The translations under genes were made by a program, and so were the position numbers. The notes below the pieces were generated by a model that ran no database searches, was not told where the DNA came from, and worked only from the letters and a program-made list of their open reading frames with translations. A stretch of DNA of 64,000 nucleotides from UBA7672 sp044224605 (GTDB lineage Bacteria > Pseudomonadota > Alphaproteobacteria > Caulobacterales > Hyphomonadaceae). Shown here in pieces: positions 1-7,791 of this stretch. Numbering within the stretch: the stretch's first letter is position 1; each line of letters begins with the position of its first letter. The stretch lies in NCBI GenBank assembly GCA_044224605.1, contig JBGAKC010000013.1, positions 1 through 64,000 on the forward strand. Direction: 5' to 3'.

Positions 1-3000
1 CGCAGGACATGGTGCTTTCCGCGCTGCTGCTCGGGCACAAGGGTCTTGGCATTGCTGATCGCAATACGGTGGCGGGCGTCGTACGGGCTTGGGCCGCCCT
101 CAATCATATGCGTGAGGAAGGCTATCCCGCGCCCAGAAAGATGAGAGAAGGAGGCTCGCCGGGAGAATACTCCTGGGAAGAGCATCCTGACATCGACAGC
201 CTGCCCAACGCCGAAACGCTGAAGGCGATGGCGAGGGAATTCCACCTCGCTGTCGGATCACGGCTCGTTTTCGCGGACGGCACGCCCGACATTGTCGTCT
301 ATCCGGAAAACAAGAGCGGCTGGGGCAATCTCTGCCGTCTCCTGTCGACGGGGAATCTCAGGCCCGCGCCTGGCAAGAAGCGGGCGCAGAAAGGCGAATG
401 CCTTCTCACGCTCGATGACCTCATGCTTCATGCAGACGATCTCCTCCTGATTGTCATGCCTGGCCGGAACCCCGACGCGCTGGCCGGCCTGCTCGGGCGT
501 CTTGCGGACCGGCGACCGGGGGCTGTCTGGCTTGGCGCCACGATGCACCGTGAGGGCGGAGATCTTCGGCGGCTGAATGCGCTAAGACGCGTTGCCTCAA
601 ACGCCCGCATTCCCCTGCTCGCCGTCAATGAGGCTCTTTATTATTCACCCGAGCAGCGTGATTTGCAGGATGTCCTGGTCTGCATCCGGGAGGGCGTGAA
701 AATCACGGAAGCGGGACGTCTCCTCGAAGCAAATGCGGAGCGTCATCTCAAACCCGGCGTGGAAATGGCGCGGCTGTTCCGTTCTGCGCCCGAAGCCGTG
801 GCCGAAACGCTCAACCTCCTCGAACGCGTCGAATTCGACCTGGGCCAGCTCCAGTATCAATACCCTGACGAACCCGTTCCGCCGGGCTGGAATGATCAGG
901 ACTATCTGGAGGATCGCACCTGGTTTCATGCCCGCATGAAGTATCCCGACGGGATACCCGAAAAGGTCGAGAAACAGCTTCGCGAGGAACTTGCCTTCTA
1001 TCGCCGGCACAACTACGCGCGCTATTTCCTCACGCTCTATGACGTTGTCCGCGTCGCTCGCGACAAGGGCATCCTGTGCCAGGGCCGGGGGTCGGCGGCG
1101 AATTCCGCTGTCTGCTATGTGCTCGGCATTACGTCGGTCGATCCGGCGAATTTCGATCTGCTCTTCGCGCGCTTCATGTCGGATGAGCGCAAGGAGCCGC
1201 CTGATGTCGACGTGGACTTCGAGCATGAGCGGCGCGAGGAGATCATCCAGTACATTTACGAGCGCTACGGCCGCCATCGGGCCGGCATCGCCGCCACTGT
1301 CATCCATTACCGGCCGCGCAGCGCGATGCGGGAGGTCGGCAAGGTCTTCGGTCTCACTGACGACGTGATCGCACGGCTGTCAGGCCTTGTCTGGGGCAGC
1401 TGGGGGGAAGCGCCGCGGAAGGCGCAGTTGCGACAATCCGGTCTCGATCCGGAAAATCCCGTTCTCAATCGCGCGCTTGAATTCGCGCACAGGCTTCTCG
1501 GGTTTCCGCGCCATCTGTCTCAGCACGTTGGCGGTTTCATCCTGGCGCGCGATCGGCTCGATGAACTCGTGCCCATCGGCAATGCGGCCATGGACGATCG
1601 CACCTTCATCGAATGGGACAAGGACGACATCGACGAACTGCGCCTCATGAAGGTCGATATCCTCGCCCTCGGGATGCTCACCTGCATCCGCAAGGCGTTC
1701 GATCTGATCCACGAGGCAGGCGGACGGAAATACGGATTGCAGGATGTCCCGCTCGAGGACCCTGCGGTCTATGACATGTTGTGCAGGGGAGACTCGATTG
1801 GCGTCTTCCAGGTCGAAAGTCGCGCCCAGATCAGCATGCTGCCGCGCCTCAAGCCGCGAAAATTCTACGATATCGTCATCGAGGTTGCGATCGTCCGGCC
1901 CGGACCAATCCAGGGGAATATGGTCCACCCCTATCTGCGGCGCCGGGAGGGAACAGAGAAGGTGGAATACCCGCGCCCGCGAAGCGGGGAAAACGAGCTC
2001 TACGGCATTCTCAAGGAAACCTACGGCGTTCCACTCTTTCAGGAGCAGGCAATGAAACTCGCCATGGTCGCAGCGGAGTTCACGCCTGAGGAAGCCAACA
2101 AGCTGCGGCGGGCCATGGCGACATTCCGCAATGTCGGCACGATCCATCTTTTCGAGACGCGAATGGTCGAAAAGATGGTGGAGCGCGGCTACACGCGGGA
2201 ATTCGCCCAACGCTGTTTCGAGCAGATCAAGGGCTTTGGCTCCTACGGCTTCCCGGAAAGCCATGCCGCCGCGTTCGCGCAACTTGTCTACGTCTCTTCG
2301 TGGATCAAGAAGTATCATCCGGCGGCGTTTGCAGCCGCTCTGCTCAATTCACAGCCGATGGGGTTTTATGCGCCCGCGCAGATCATTCGCGATGCGCAGG
2401 AGCATGGCGCTGAGATCAGACCTGTGGACGTGAATTTCAGCCACTACGACAACACGCTCGAAGTGACCGAAGGGCGATCGCCGGCTGTGCGCCTTGGGAT
2501 GCGCCAGCTTGATGGCGTGAAGGAAAGCGAAGCAAACGAACTCGCAAAGCGCAGGGACGGGGGATACCTCAGCATCTCCGATATGCGCGAGCGCGGCGGG
2601 GTGTCGTCGCAAATGCTCCGCAAGCTGGCGGATGCGGACGCATTCCGTTCGCTGAAGCAGGATCGCCGCGAAGCGCTGTGGCAGGCGCGCCGGTTGCCGG
2701 ATGATGATCTCCTTCCGCTGTTTTCCTTTGCAGCGGCGAAGGAACTTGGCGATGAACCCGAACCCGATCTTCCCGAGATGCCGCTCGGCGAACACGTGGT
2801 CGCGGATTATCAGACGGCCAGGTTGTCGCTTAAGTCACATCCGATGGAGGTGTTGCGACCGATGTTCCAGGCCGAGGGCATTCTCAGCTGTGCGGAGACG
2901 ACGGCGTTGCGTGATGGCAGTCGCGCCCGCACCGCCGGCATCGTTCTGGTCCGCCAAAGACCAGGAACGGGCAACGCCATTTTCGTCACCCTCGAGGATG

Positions 3001-3329
3001 AGACAGGGATCACCAACGTTCTCATCTGGGCGCGGGATTTCGAGAGGTTCCGGGCGCAGACGATGGGCGCACGGCTGATGCTGGTCGAGGGCAGGGTGCA
3101 GAAGAGCAAGGAGGGGGTCACGCACCTGATGGGCGCCCGTGTGATCGACCGCACGGGGGAGCTCGATCGCCTGTCAGAGGATTACGAACCGCTGGAGCCG
3201 GAGCTTACACGCGCGGACGAGGTCAAATATCCGCGCAACGCGGAAAACGAAACGGTGAGAAACCAGAAAGGGATGCATCGCCATCCGCGCAACGTGCGCG
3301 TGATGCCGAAGTCGCGCGATTTTCACTGA
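1..3329 (+). CDS. dnaE2: Error-prone DNA polymerase III alpha subunit DnaE2 (ImuC), 5' end cut by the window
   Basis: Encodes the translesion C-family polymerase that works with ImuA and ImuB in SOS mutagenesis. The reading frame is open to the left edge and already shows the late part of the PHP-domain start (GIADRNTVAGVVRA), so roughly 30 N-terminal residues lie outside. The catalytic palm is intact, with the acidic motif PPDVDVDFEHERREE near residue 398 of the visible part. An OB-fold (ITNVLIWARDFERF) follows, and the protein ends with HPRNVRVMPKSRDFH, a C-terminus typical of DnaE2 and not of replicative DnaE1. Visible length of about 1108 residues fits the family. imuA and imuB would be expected just left of the window. 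The gene is followed after 21 bases by the opposite-strand fliE. Confidence 0.95.
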   Translation, partial: QDMVLSALLLGHKGLGIADRNTVAGVVRAWAALNHMREEGYPAPRKMREGGSPGEYSWEEHPDIDSLPNAETLKAMAREFHLAVGSRLVFADGTPDIVVYPENKSGWGNLCRLLSTGNLRPAPGKKRAQKGECLLTLDDLMLHADDLLLIVMPGRNPDALAGLLGRLADRRPGAVWLGATMHREGGDLRRLNALRRVASNARIPLLAVNEALYYSPEQRDLQDVLVCIREGVKITEAGRLLEANAERHLKPGVEMARLFRSAPEAVAETLNLLERVEFDLGQLQYQYPDEPVPPGWNDQDYLEDRTWFHARMKYPDGIPEKVEKQLREELAFYRRHNYARYFLTLYDVVRVARDKGILCQGRGSAANSAVCYVLGITSVDPANFDLLFARFMSDERKEPPDVDVDFEHERREEIIQYIYERYGRHRAGIAATVIHYRPRSAMREVGKVFGLTDDVIARLSGLVWGSWGEAPRKAQLRQSGLDPENPVLNRALEFAHRLLGFPRHLSQHVGGFILARDRLDELVPIGNAAMDDRTFIEWDKDDIDELRLMKVDILALGMLTCIRKAFDLIHEAGGRKYGLQDVPLEDPAVYDMLCRGDSIGVFQVESRAQISMLPRLKPRKFYDIVIEVAIVRPGPIQGNMVHPYLRRREGTEKVEYPRPRSGENELYGILKETYGVPLFQEQAMKLAMVAAEFTPEEANKLRRAMATFRNVGTIHLFETRMVEKMVERGYTREFAQRCFEQIKGFGSYGFPESHAAAFAQLVYVSSWIKKYHPAAFAAALLNSQPMGFYAPAQIIRDAQEHGAEIRPVDVNFSHYDNTLEVTEGRSPAVRLGMRQLDGVKESEANELAKRRDGGYLSISDMRERGGVSSQMLRKLADADAFRSLKQDRREALWQARRLPDDDLLPLFSFAAAKELGDEPEPDLPEMPLGEHVVADYQTARLSLKSHPMEVLRPMFQAEGILSCAETTALRDGSRARTAGIVLVRQRPGTGNAIFVTLEDETGITNVLIWARDFERFRAQTMGARLMLVEGRVQKSKEGVTHLMGARVIDRTGELDRLSEDYEPLEPELTRADEVKYPRNAENETVRNQKGMHRHPRNVRVMPKSRDFH

Positions 3330-3350
3330 CGACCGTCTGAGGCAGGCGCG

Positions 3351-3665
3351 TCAGATCGGCATTCGCATGATGTCCTGGTAGGCCTTGATCACTTCGTCGC
3401 GCACGGCGATCACGGTTTCCATCGTCGCTTCAGCGGCCGCCACGGCGGTCACCACATCAACGAGATCGCCCTTGCCCATGGCGGCGTTGGTCACGGCCGT
3501 TTCGGCGGCGTTGCCAGCCTTGCTCACCGAGCCGATCGCCGTATTAAGAATGTCGCCGAAACCGGGCCCCTGCGCGCCGCCGGCTTCCTTGCCGCCGAGC
3601 GCGCCGCCAAGCGTCTGTGCGACGCCGCCATATGCCTTGACCGCTGAAAGACCTAGATCGGACAT
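3351..3665 (-). CDS. fliE: Flagellar hook-basal body complex protein FliE
   Basis: A 104-residue protein that joins the MS ring to the proximal rod of the flagellar basal body. The C-terminal half is typical of FliE: a helical segment containing VDVVTAVAAAEATMETVIAVR, followed by a terminus reading VIKAYQDIMRMPI. The N-terminal half is low complexity with Gly and Ala, also usual. It is the last gene of a leftward flgB-flgC-fliE operon and starts 11 bases after the flgC stop. Its export would use the type III apparatus to which the divergent fliO and fliP contribute. Confidence 0.93.
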   Translation of the reverse strand: MSDLGLSAVKAYGGVAQTLGGALGGKEAGGAQGPGFGDILNTAIGSVSKAGNAAETAVTNAAMGKGDLVDVVTAVAAAEATMETVIAVRDEVIKAYQDIMRMPI

Positions 3666-3676
3666 CTAGTTTTCCC

Positions 3677-4093
3677 TCACGCCTTCAGCAGCGAGACGAC
3701 GCCAAGCATCATCGCGCGGCTCGCCTCGATCACGTTGAGGTTGGCTTCGTAGGCGCGCTGCGCCTCGCGCAGGTCGGCCATCTCGATCAGGGCGGAGACG
3801 TTCGACATCTTCACATAGCCGCGCGCATCGGCACCCGGATTTGAGGGATCATACTTCTCCGTGAAGGGCGTCTTGTCTTCGCGCGCGCCGGTAACCTTCA
3901 CAGTGTCGGCGCCGATCTCGCGATCGAAGAAGGTGCGGAACACTGGCGCCTTGCGGCGGTAAGGGTCCCCGCCAGGCGTGACGGCCGTGGTGTCGGCGTT
4001 GGCAAGGTTCTCGGCCGAGATGCGGATACGCACGGTCTGTGCGCGCAGGCCCGTCGCGGCCGCGCCCATGGCGGACATGAGGTCGGATGACAT
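3677..4093 (-). CDS. flgC: Flagellar basal-body rod protein FlgC
   Basis: A 138-residue proximal rod subunit. The N-terminal rod signature is present as ISAENLANADTTAVTPGGDPYRR, and the conserved C-terminal helix contains EMADLREAQRAYEANLNVIEAS. The length matches FlgC from alphaproteobacteria. It lies between flgB (23 bases upstream) and fliE (11 bases downstream) on the same strand, so the three are almost certainly cotranscribed from the promoter region at 4555-4689, which carries CtrA boxes. Confidence 0.95.
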   Translation of the reverse strand: MSSDLMSAMGAAATGLRAQTVRIRISAENLANADTTAVTPGGDPYRRKAPVFRTFFDREIGADTVKVTGAREDKTPFTEKYDPSNPGADARGYVKMSNVSALIEMADLREAQRAYEANLNVIEASRAMMLGVVSLLKA

Positions 4094-4116
4094 GCGTGTC
4101 TCCTAGAAGCGTCGTC

Positions 4117-4554
4117 TCACCTTCCCGGTGAGCGCGACGCCAGCCGCAGCAGGCCCAGACTCTTCTGGTACAGGCCAACCATGGTCTCGAAATCCATTCG
4201 GGTTTCGGCGATCTTCATCATCTGCTCCTCGACCACCACGGCGTTGCCGTCGAGCGTCGTTTCGGAATCAGGAGATTTCACTGTCGTGAGGCCCGGCGCG
4301 CTGGGCGCATGCGGCGGGGCCATGTGGCCGGCCTGCGTTGCCGTCATGGCGGTGCGGGCGAGCCCTGTGCCCCCGCCACGACCGGACATGCGCTGCAAGG
4401 TCGCAGCGAAACCGTCCTGGTTGATGTCGCTGGGAACGTAGCCGGGCGTTGAAACGTTGGCGACGTTCTGCGCGATGACTTTCTGACGCTCGCCCAGCAT
4501 CTGCATGCGGGCTTTCATCAGCGAAAAGACCGACATCTGGTTCGAATCGGACAT
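4117..4554 (-). CDS. flgB: Flagellar basal-body rod protein FlgB
   Basis: A 145-residue proximal rod protein and the first gene of the flgB-flgC-fliE operon. The rod-family motif appears as IAQNVANVSTPGYVPSDI near residue 27. The C-terminal helix contains MDFETMVGLYQKSLGLLRLA. The start at 4554 sits about 50 bases from a perfect CtrA box at 4606-4620, consistent with class II flagellar gene control in Caulobacterales. There is nothing unusual in the protein. Confidence 0.94.
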   Translation of the reverse strand: MSDSNQMSVFSLMKARMQMLGERQKVIAQNVANVSTPGYVPSDINQDGFAATLQRMSGRGGGTGLARTAMTATQAGHMAPPHAPSAPGLTTVKSPDSETTLDGNAVVVEEQMMKIAETRMDFETMVGLYQKSLGLLRLASRSPGR

Positions 4555-4605
4555 GACTTTGCCTGGGGCAACCGGCCCATCGCTAGGCAGATTTGACCTG
4601 TTTGC

Positions 4606-4620
4606 TTAAGGCCGTCTTAA
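4606..4620. promoter_or_regulatory. CtrA box, TTAA-N7-TTAA
   Basis: The sequence is TTAAGGCCGTCTTAA, an exact match to the TTAA-N7-TTAA site recognised by the response regulator CtrA. It lies midway in the 135-bp gap between flgB (leftward) and fliO (rightward), so one CtrA dimer could control both flagellar operons. Confidence 0.75.
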
Positions 4621-4636
4621 AAACGGTTCGGCGGCG

Positions 4637-4651
4637 TTAACCCTCCGTTTA
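4637..4651. promoter_or_regulatory. Second, near-consensus CtrA half-site pair
   Basis: TTAACCCTCCGTTTA keeps the N7 spacing but has TTTA in the second half. It is 31 bases from the perfect box, closer to fliO. A weak or cooperative CtrA site is the likely reading. One substitution makes it less certain than the first box. Confidence 0.45.
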
Positions 4652-4689
4652 CCGGCATTTCCGATGGATTAACCAAGAAACCGGCCTGA

Positions 4690-5025
4690 ATGGCCGCAAT
4701 TGGCGCGTCCAAGATGGACTTCCTGTCGATCCTCAAGGCGGTTGGCGCCCTGGTCTTCGTGCTCGGCATCCTGCTGGGAGGCACGTGGCTGCTGCGCAGA
4801 TACGGCCAGCGTATCGGCATCAAGGCCGGCGTCGCCTCCAGCGATCTGCGCGTCGTCGAATGGCGCTCGCTCGATCTGCGCCGCAAGCTTGCCGTCGTGA
4901 GATGGGGCGGCCGCGAACATCTCATCTGTCTTGCGCCCACGGGCGACACGCTGCTCGGCTCGCGCGACGCCCCGCCGGACTTCAAGCCGACGCCGCCGGA
5001 CTCCAGTAGCGAGCCTGGAACATGA
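4690..5025 (+). CDS. fliO: FliO-like flagellar biosynthesis protein
   Basis: A 111-residue membrane protein with one N-terminal transmembrane helix (residues about 12-32, ILKAVGALVFVLGILLGGTW) followed by a basic cytoplasmic part ending in a Ser/Pro-rich tail. The organisation, size and position directly before fliP identify it as FliO, which helps FliP assemble into the flagellar type III export gate. The soluble part (ARRKLAVVRW-type core, LAPTGDTLLGS) fits the FliO/YscJ-like fold. The stop overlaps the fliP start by four bases (ATGA), indicating translational coupling. An alternative start is the Met at 4714. Confidence 0.8.
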   Translation: MAAIGASKMDFLSILKAVGALVFVLGILLGGTWLLRRYGQRIGIKAGVASSDLRVVEWRSLDLRRKLAVVRWGGREHLICLAPTGDTLLGSRDAPPDFKPTPPDSSSEPGT

Positions 5026-5771
5026 TCCGGCGTATTCTACGTCTCGCACCGCTTCTCGCCTTCTCCGCGTTCGTCACGCCTGAAGCGCTGCCACAGACCA
5101 TTTCCGTCGATCTCGGCACGGGGCAGGGGCTCACCTCCGGCATCGTGCAGATGATCGCAGCGATCACGGTGCTGTCGCTTGCGCCGTCGATCCTCGTCAT
5201 GACGACGTCCTTTGTCCGCATCGTTGTCGTACTGTCGTTGTTACGTACGGCCATCGGCCTGCAGAACGCGCCGCCCAACTCGGTGGTGATTTCGCTGTCG
5301 CTGTTCCTCACCGCCTTCGTGATGGCGCCCACCTTCATGCGGTCCTACGAGCAGGGCATCCAGCCCTACATGGCCGAAGCCATTACGCTGGAAGAGGCGA
5401 TCCCGCGCGCGCTTGGGCCTGTGCAGCAGTTCATGGGCCTGCACGCCAATCCGGAAGACGTCGCCCTGTTCGCCAACATGGCCAAGATCGAGAATCTCAA
5501 GAACCCCGCAGACGCGCCGTTCCAGGTGCTCGCCCCGGCCTTCATGATCTCGGAGCTGAAGCGCGCCTTCGAGATCGGCTTCATGGTCTTCCTGCCCTTC
5601 CTCGTGATCGACCTCGTCGTCTCGTCGATCCTCATGGCCATGGGCATGATGATGCTCCCGCCTGTGACGATCTCGCTGCCCTTCAAGCTGATCTTCTTCG
5701 TGCTGGTGGATGGATGGCGCATGATCTGCGGGTCGCTGGTCGAAAGTTTCATGCAGAACCCGCCGAGCTGA
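5022..5771 (+). CDS. fliP: Flagellar type III export gate protein FliP
   Basis: A 249-residue integral membrane component of the flagellar export gate (FliP5FliQ4FliR1). It has an N-terminal signal-like segment, the strongly conserved VLSLAPSILVMTTSFVRIV helix, and the C-terminal block MGMMMLPPVTISLPFKLIFF typical of FliP. It overlaps fliO by four bases. fliQ and fliR are not next to it, because the following gene is on the other strand and unrelated. A 9-bp stem hairpin lies after the stop. Confidence 0.96.
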   Translation: MIRRILRLAPLLAFSAFVTPEALPQTISVDLGTGQGLTSGIVQMIAAITVLSLAPSILVMTTSFVRIVVVLSLLRTAIGLQNAPPNSVVISLSLFLTAFVMAPTFMRSYEQGIQPYMAEAITLEEAIPRALGPVQQFMGLHANPEDVALFANMAKIENLKNPADAPFQVLAPAFMISELKRAFEIGFMVFLPFLVIDLVVSSILMAMGMMMLPPVTISLPFKLIFFVLVDGWRMICGSLVESFMQNPPS

Positions 5772-5788
5772 CGCACCACGCGGCGACC

Positions 5789-5815
5789 GGCGAGGCGACG
5801 TTGCGCCGCCTCGCC
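5789..5815. terminator. Hairpin between convergent fliP and the barrel-protein gene
   Basis: A perfect 9-bp inverted repeat (GGCGAGGCG / CGCCTCGCC, 9-base loop) occupies the short gap between two convergent genes. There is no T-run on either side, so it is a stable GC hairpin that could work as a bidirectional transcription barrier rather than a textbook intrinsic terminator. Confidence 0.45.
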
Positions 5816-5829
5816 GAAGACCCTCAAGT

Positions 5830-7305
5830 CTATTCGAACTTGAGCCGCACGAACGCTATGCCGCCCATCGGGTTGCCGTCATAGAGCGACGACAACGCGC
5901 CGTCGGTCCAGTTCTGTGTGAGCGAAGCACCCAGGGCGAACGTAACCTGATCGGCCACGCGGAAGTCGCGCGATACTCCCAGCGAGGCGCGCGCGACATT
6001 CTCGACCGGCCCATGGTGGATGAGGCCCAGCTCGTCCGTCTCGATCGCCTCGATGCGCGAGAAGATTGTCCAGTCGGCATTCGGCTTCCACGAGGCTTCG
6101 CCCAGCCAGGCGTCAAGCGTTACATCCTCGCTGTTGTCCTTGCGCGCGAACGCGCCCGTCAGCGCGAGCATGCCGCCATTATCGAGCGCCACGCTGTAGA
6201 GCGCACTGGCCGAATACTTGGTCACGTCGACGTCGGGCTCCAGCTGTTCCGGGCTGGTAACGTCCGCCCAGCTCGCCTGCAGCGCCCAGTTCTCGTTGGG
6301 GTTCCACGAGATGCGGACGGCCGTCGAATCCAGCTCGCCGGTCTCGATGTCGTAGCGGTCCTGGTCCGGTTCGCGGCCGCGGAAGCGGGACGCTTCGATC
6401 TTGAAGTTGTCATGCACCCAGCCCGCAGTCACGACGCCAAACGTCACATGCGTCGAGTCGAACCAGTGGTGCGAGATCGGCGCCTCGGGGCTCACCATCG
6501 CAGCCGGGCGATGCATGAAGGCAGGCGGCCCGAAGGCAGGCTCGCCCGGCAGGCCGGCATAGATGAATACGCTATCGGCATCCGACAACGGATGCGAATA
6601 GCTGGCCGATAGCTCCATGAATAGGTCGTGTGGGTGCTGGCGGTCGACGAGCGTGTCGACACCGTCGGCCGTCTCGCCCGCCGCCAGCAGCAGCGGGTAT
6701 CCGCGGTCGCCCATCAGCGGGTCGGGGCTCACCATGCCGCGCAGCTGAAGCACGCCGCCCGTCTCAAGGCGGCGTTGCGCAGTTCCCATGAGCATGCCGC
6801 CAAAGAAGCCAAGCTCATCACCGCGCGGACCATCCTGCCAGGAATAGACGCCATCGATCGTGGCGTGGCCCATCAGCGTCCAGTCGCCAGCCGTGGTCAT
6901 CAGCATGGAATGCGGCGAGGCGTCCGGGAGCCAGCTCGTACCCGACGCGTCGCGCGTCATCGCGTAGCCACCGAAGGCGCTGCCCATCTTGTGGCTGCTG
7001 CCCTCGCCATGATCCATCTGGCCATGATCCATCTGGCCATGATCCATCTGGCCATGATCCATCTGGCCATGATCCATCTGGCCGTGGTCCCTCTTGGAAT
7101 GGTCCATCGTCGAATGATCCATGCTCGAGTGGTCCATGGTGGAGTGATCTTCCGGCTTTGGCGCGTCGGATTTCTGGCCGTGGCCGGAGTGATCCTCGGC
7201 GGGCGGCTGAGCCTGCGCCGGCATGTGCATCGTATGGTCTGTCGCCTGCGCCATAGCGGATGGCGCGAGCAGGATCGCCGAAGCGATCAGGGAAGCATGC
7301 TTCAT
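5830..7305 (-). CDS. Exported beta-barrel-like protein with His/Met-rich MDHGQ repeats, probable copper handling
   Basis: A 491-residue protein with a clear signal peptide (MKHASLIASAILLAPSAMA, cut before QA). Residues about 20-115 are a His-, Met- and Asp-rich spacer with repeated DHS and MDH units, including five exact copies of MDHGQ/E. The remaining 370 residues alternate aromatic and polar residues and end with a C-terminal aromatic strand (GIAFVRLKFE), as expected for an outer-membrane barrel. Met/His clusters of this kind bind Cu(I)/Cu(II) in CopB- and PcoB-like proteins, and proteins of this shape are found in copper-resistance clusters. It follows a small Cys/His-rich exported protein by 66 bases on the same strand. 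The start at 7305 is chosen for the signal peptide; an in-frame Met at 7347 would spoil it. No copper ATPase or oxidase gene is in the window, so the copper role is inferred from composition. Confidence 0.7.
   Translation of the reverse strand: MKHASLIASAILLAPSAMAQATDHTMHMPAQAQPPAEDHSGHGQKSDAPKPEDHSTMDHSSMDHSTMDHSKRDHGQMDHGQMDHGQMDHGQMDHGQMDHGEGSSHKMGSAFGGYAMTRDASGTSWLPDASPHSMLMTTAGDWTLMGHATIDGVYSWQDGPRGDELGFFGGMLMGTAQRRLETGGVLQLRGMVSPDPLMGDRGYPLLLAAGETADGVDTLVDRQHPHDLFMELSASYSHPLSDADSVFIYAGLPGEPAFGPPAFMHRPAAMVSPEAPISHHWFDSTHVTFGVVTAGWVHDNFKIEASRFRGREPDQDRYDIETGELDSTAVRISWNPNENWALQASWADVTSPEQLEPDVDVTKYSASALYSVALDNGGMLALTGAFARKDNSEDVTLDAWLGEASWKPNADWTIFSRIEAIETDELGLIHHGPVENVARASLGVSRDFRVADQVTFALGASLTQNWTDGALSSLYDGNPMGGIAFVRLKFE
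7006..7080 (-). repeat. Five perfect tandem 15-bp repeats inside the metal-binding spacer
   Basis: Five identical 15-bp units (GCCATGATCCATCTG on the plus strand) encode MDHGQ on the minus strand. Degenerate units continue to about 7150 and encode MDHS/RDHG variants. Nucleotide identity, not only amino-acid identity, points to recent expansion by slippage or unequal exchange. It is coding sequence, not a CRISPR. Confidence 0.95.
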
Positions 7306-7371
7306 GGGGAGAATTGTCCTGACTGGAGTCTCTGGGGGCGGCCACAAGGCCGCGCGCTCGAAAGCTTCAGG

Positions 7372-7743
7372 TCAGGCTTGTGGCGGTCTCAGCGCGGGCG
7401 CAGGCTCGGTGGAGGCGAACGCTTCCGTCTCCGGCTTTGCCCAGGCGTAGGGCTCGATCAGCGCCGATCCTGCAGCTGTTACGACCGGCGCACATTCCGT
7501 CAGAACGGCGATGCACTCGCAGCGGTCCTGCGCGGGCTGCTTGTGCGGGGCAGAGTGATGCGTTGCTGCATTCGCGGCCGTTTCCATCTCGTGGCAGGAA
7601 GGCGTTTCCACTTTCACGGGCTGGGCGGAAGCTTCCGCCGCATGAGCCAGTCGCGCGCAATGCTGTGTCGCGGCTTCCACCTGTGCGGTGAACACGAACG
7701 CCGTGGCGAGCGCCAGCATGATGCGGATGAACCGGCCGAGCAT
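7372..7743 (-). CDS. Small exported Cys/His-rich protein, unknown function, copper-cluster type
   Basis: A 123-residue protein with a hydrophobic export signal (MLALATAFVFTAQVEA). The mature part carries cysteines and histidines in spaced pairs (HCARLAH, SCHEMET, THHSAPHK, CECIAVLTEC), which suits metal binding or disulphide formation. It precedes the MDHGQ-repeat barrel protein on the same strand and is probably cotranscribed with it. I do not recognise a named family. Small periplasmic proteins of this pattern often accompany copper-resistance barrels. A perfect hairpin abuts its start codon. Confidence 0.6.
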   Translation of the reverse strand: MLGRFIRIMLALATAFVFTAQVEAATQHCARLAHAAEASAQPVKVETPSCHEMETAANAATHHSAPHKQPAQDRCECIAVLTECAPVVTAAGSALIEPYAWAKPETEAFASTEPAPALRPPQA

Positions 7744-7764
7744 GCGGGAGACATCGTCTCCCGC
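7744..7764 (-). promoter_or_regulatory. Perfect 9-bp hairpin directly against a start codon
   Basis: GCGGGAGAC-ATC-GTCTCCCGC forms a perfect stem with a 3-base loop in the base immediately before the ATG of the small Cys/His-rich gene. It also lies just after the stop of the upstream serine hydrolase. It may end that transcript, mask the ribosome site of the next gene, or be a dyad operator. Confidence 0.5.
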
Positions 7765-7791
7765 ACCCGTCCTGTCAACCGCACGAGACCA

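Noticed and set aside
7006..7150. CRISPR-like tandem repeat
   Set aside because: Units are contiguous 15-mers without spacers and lie in frame inside a coding sequence.
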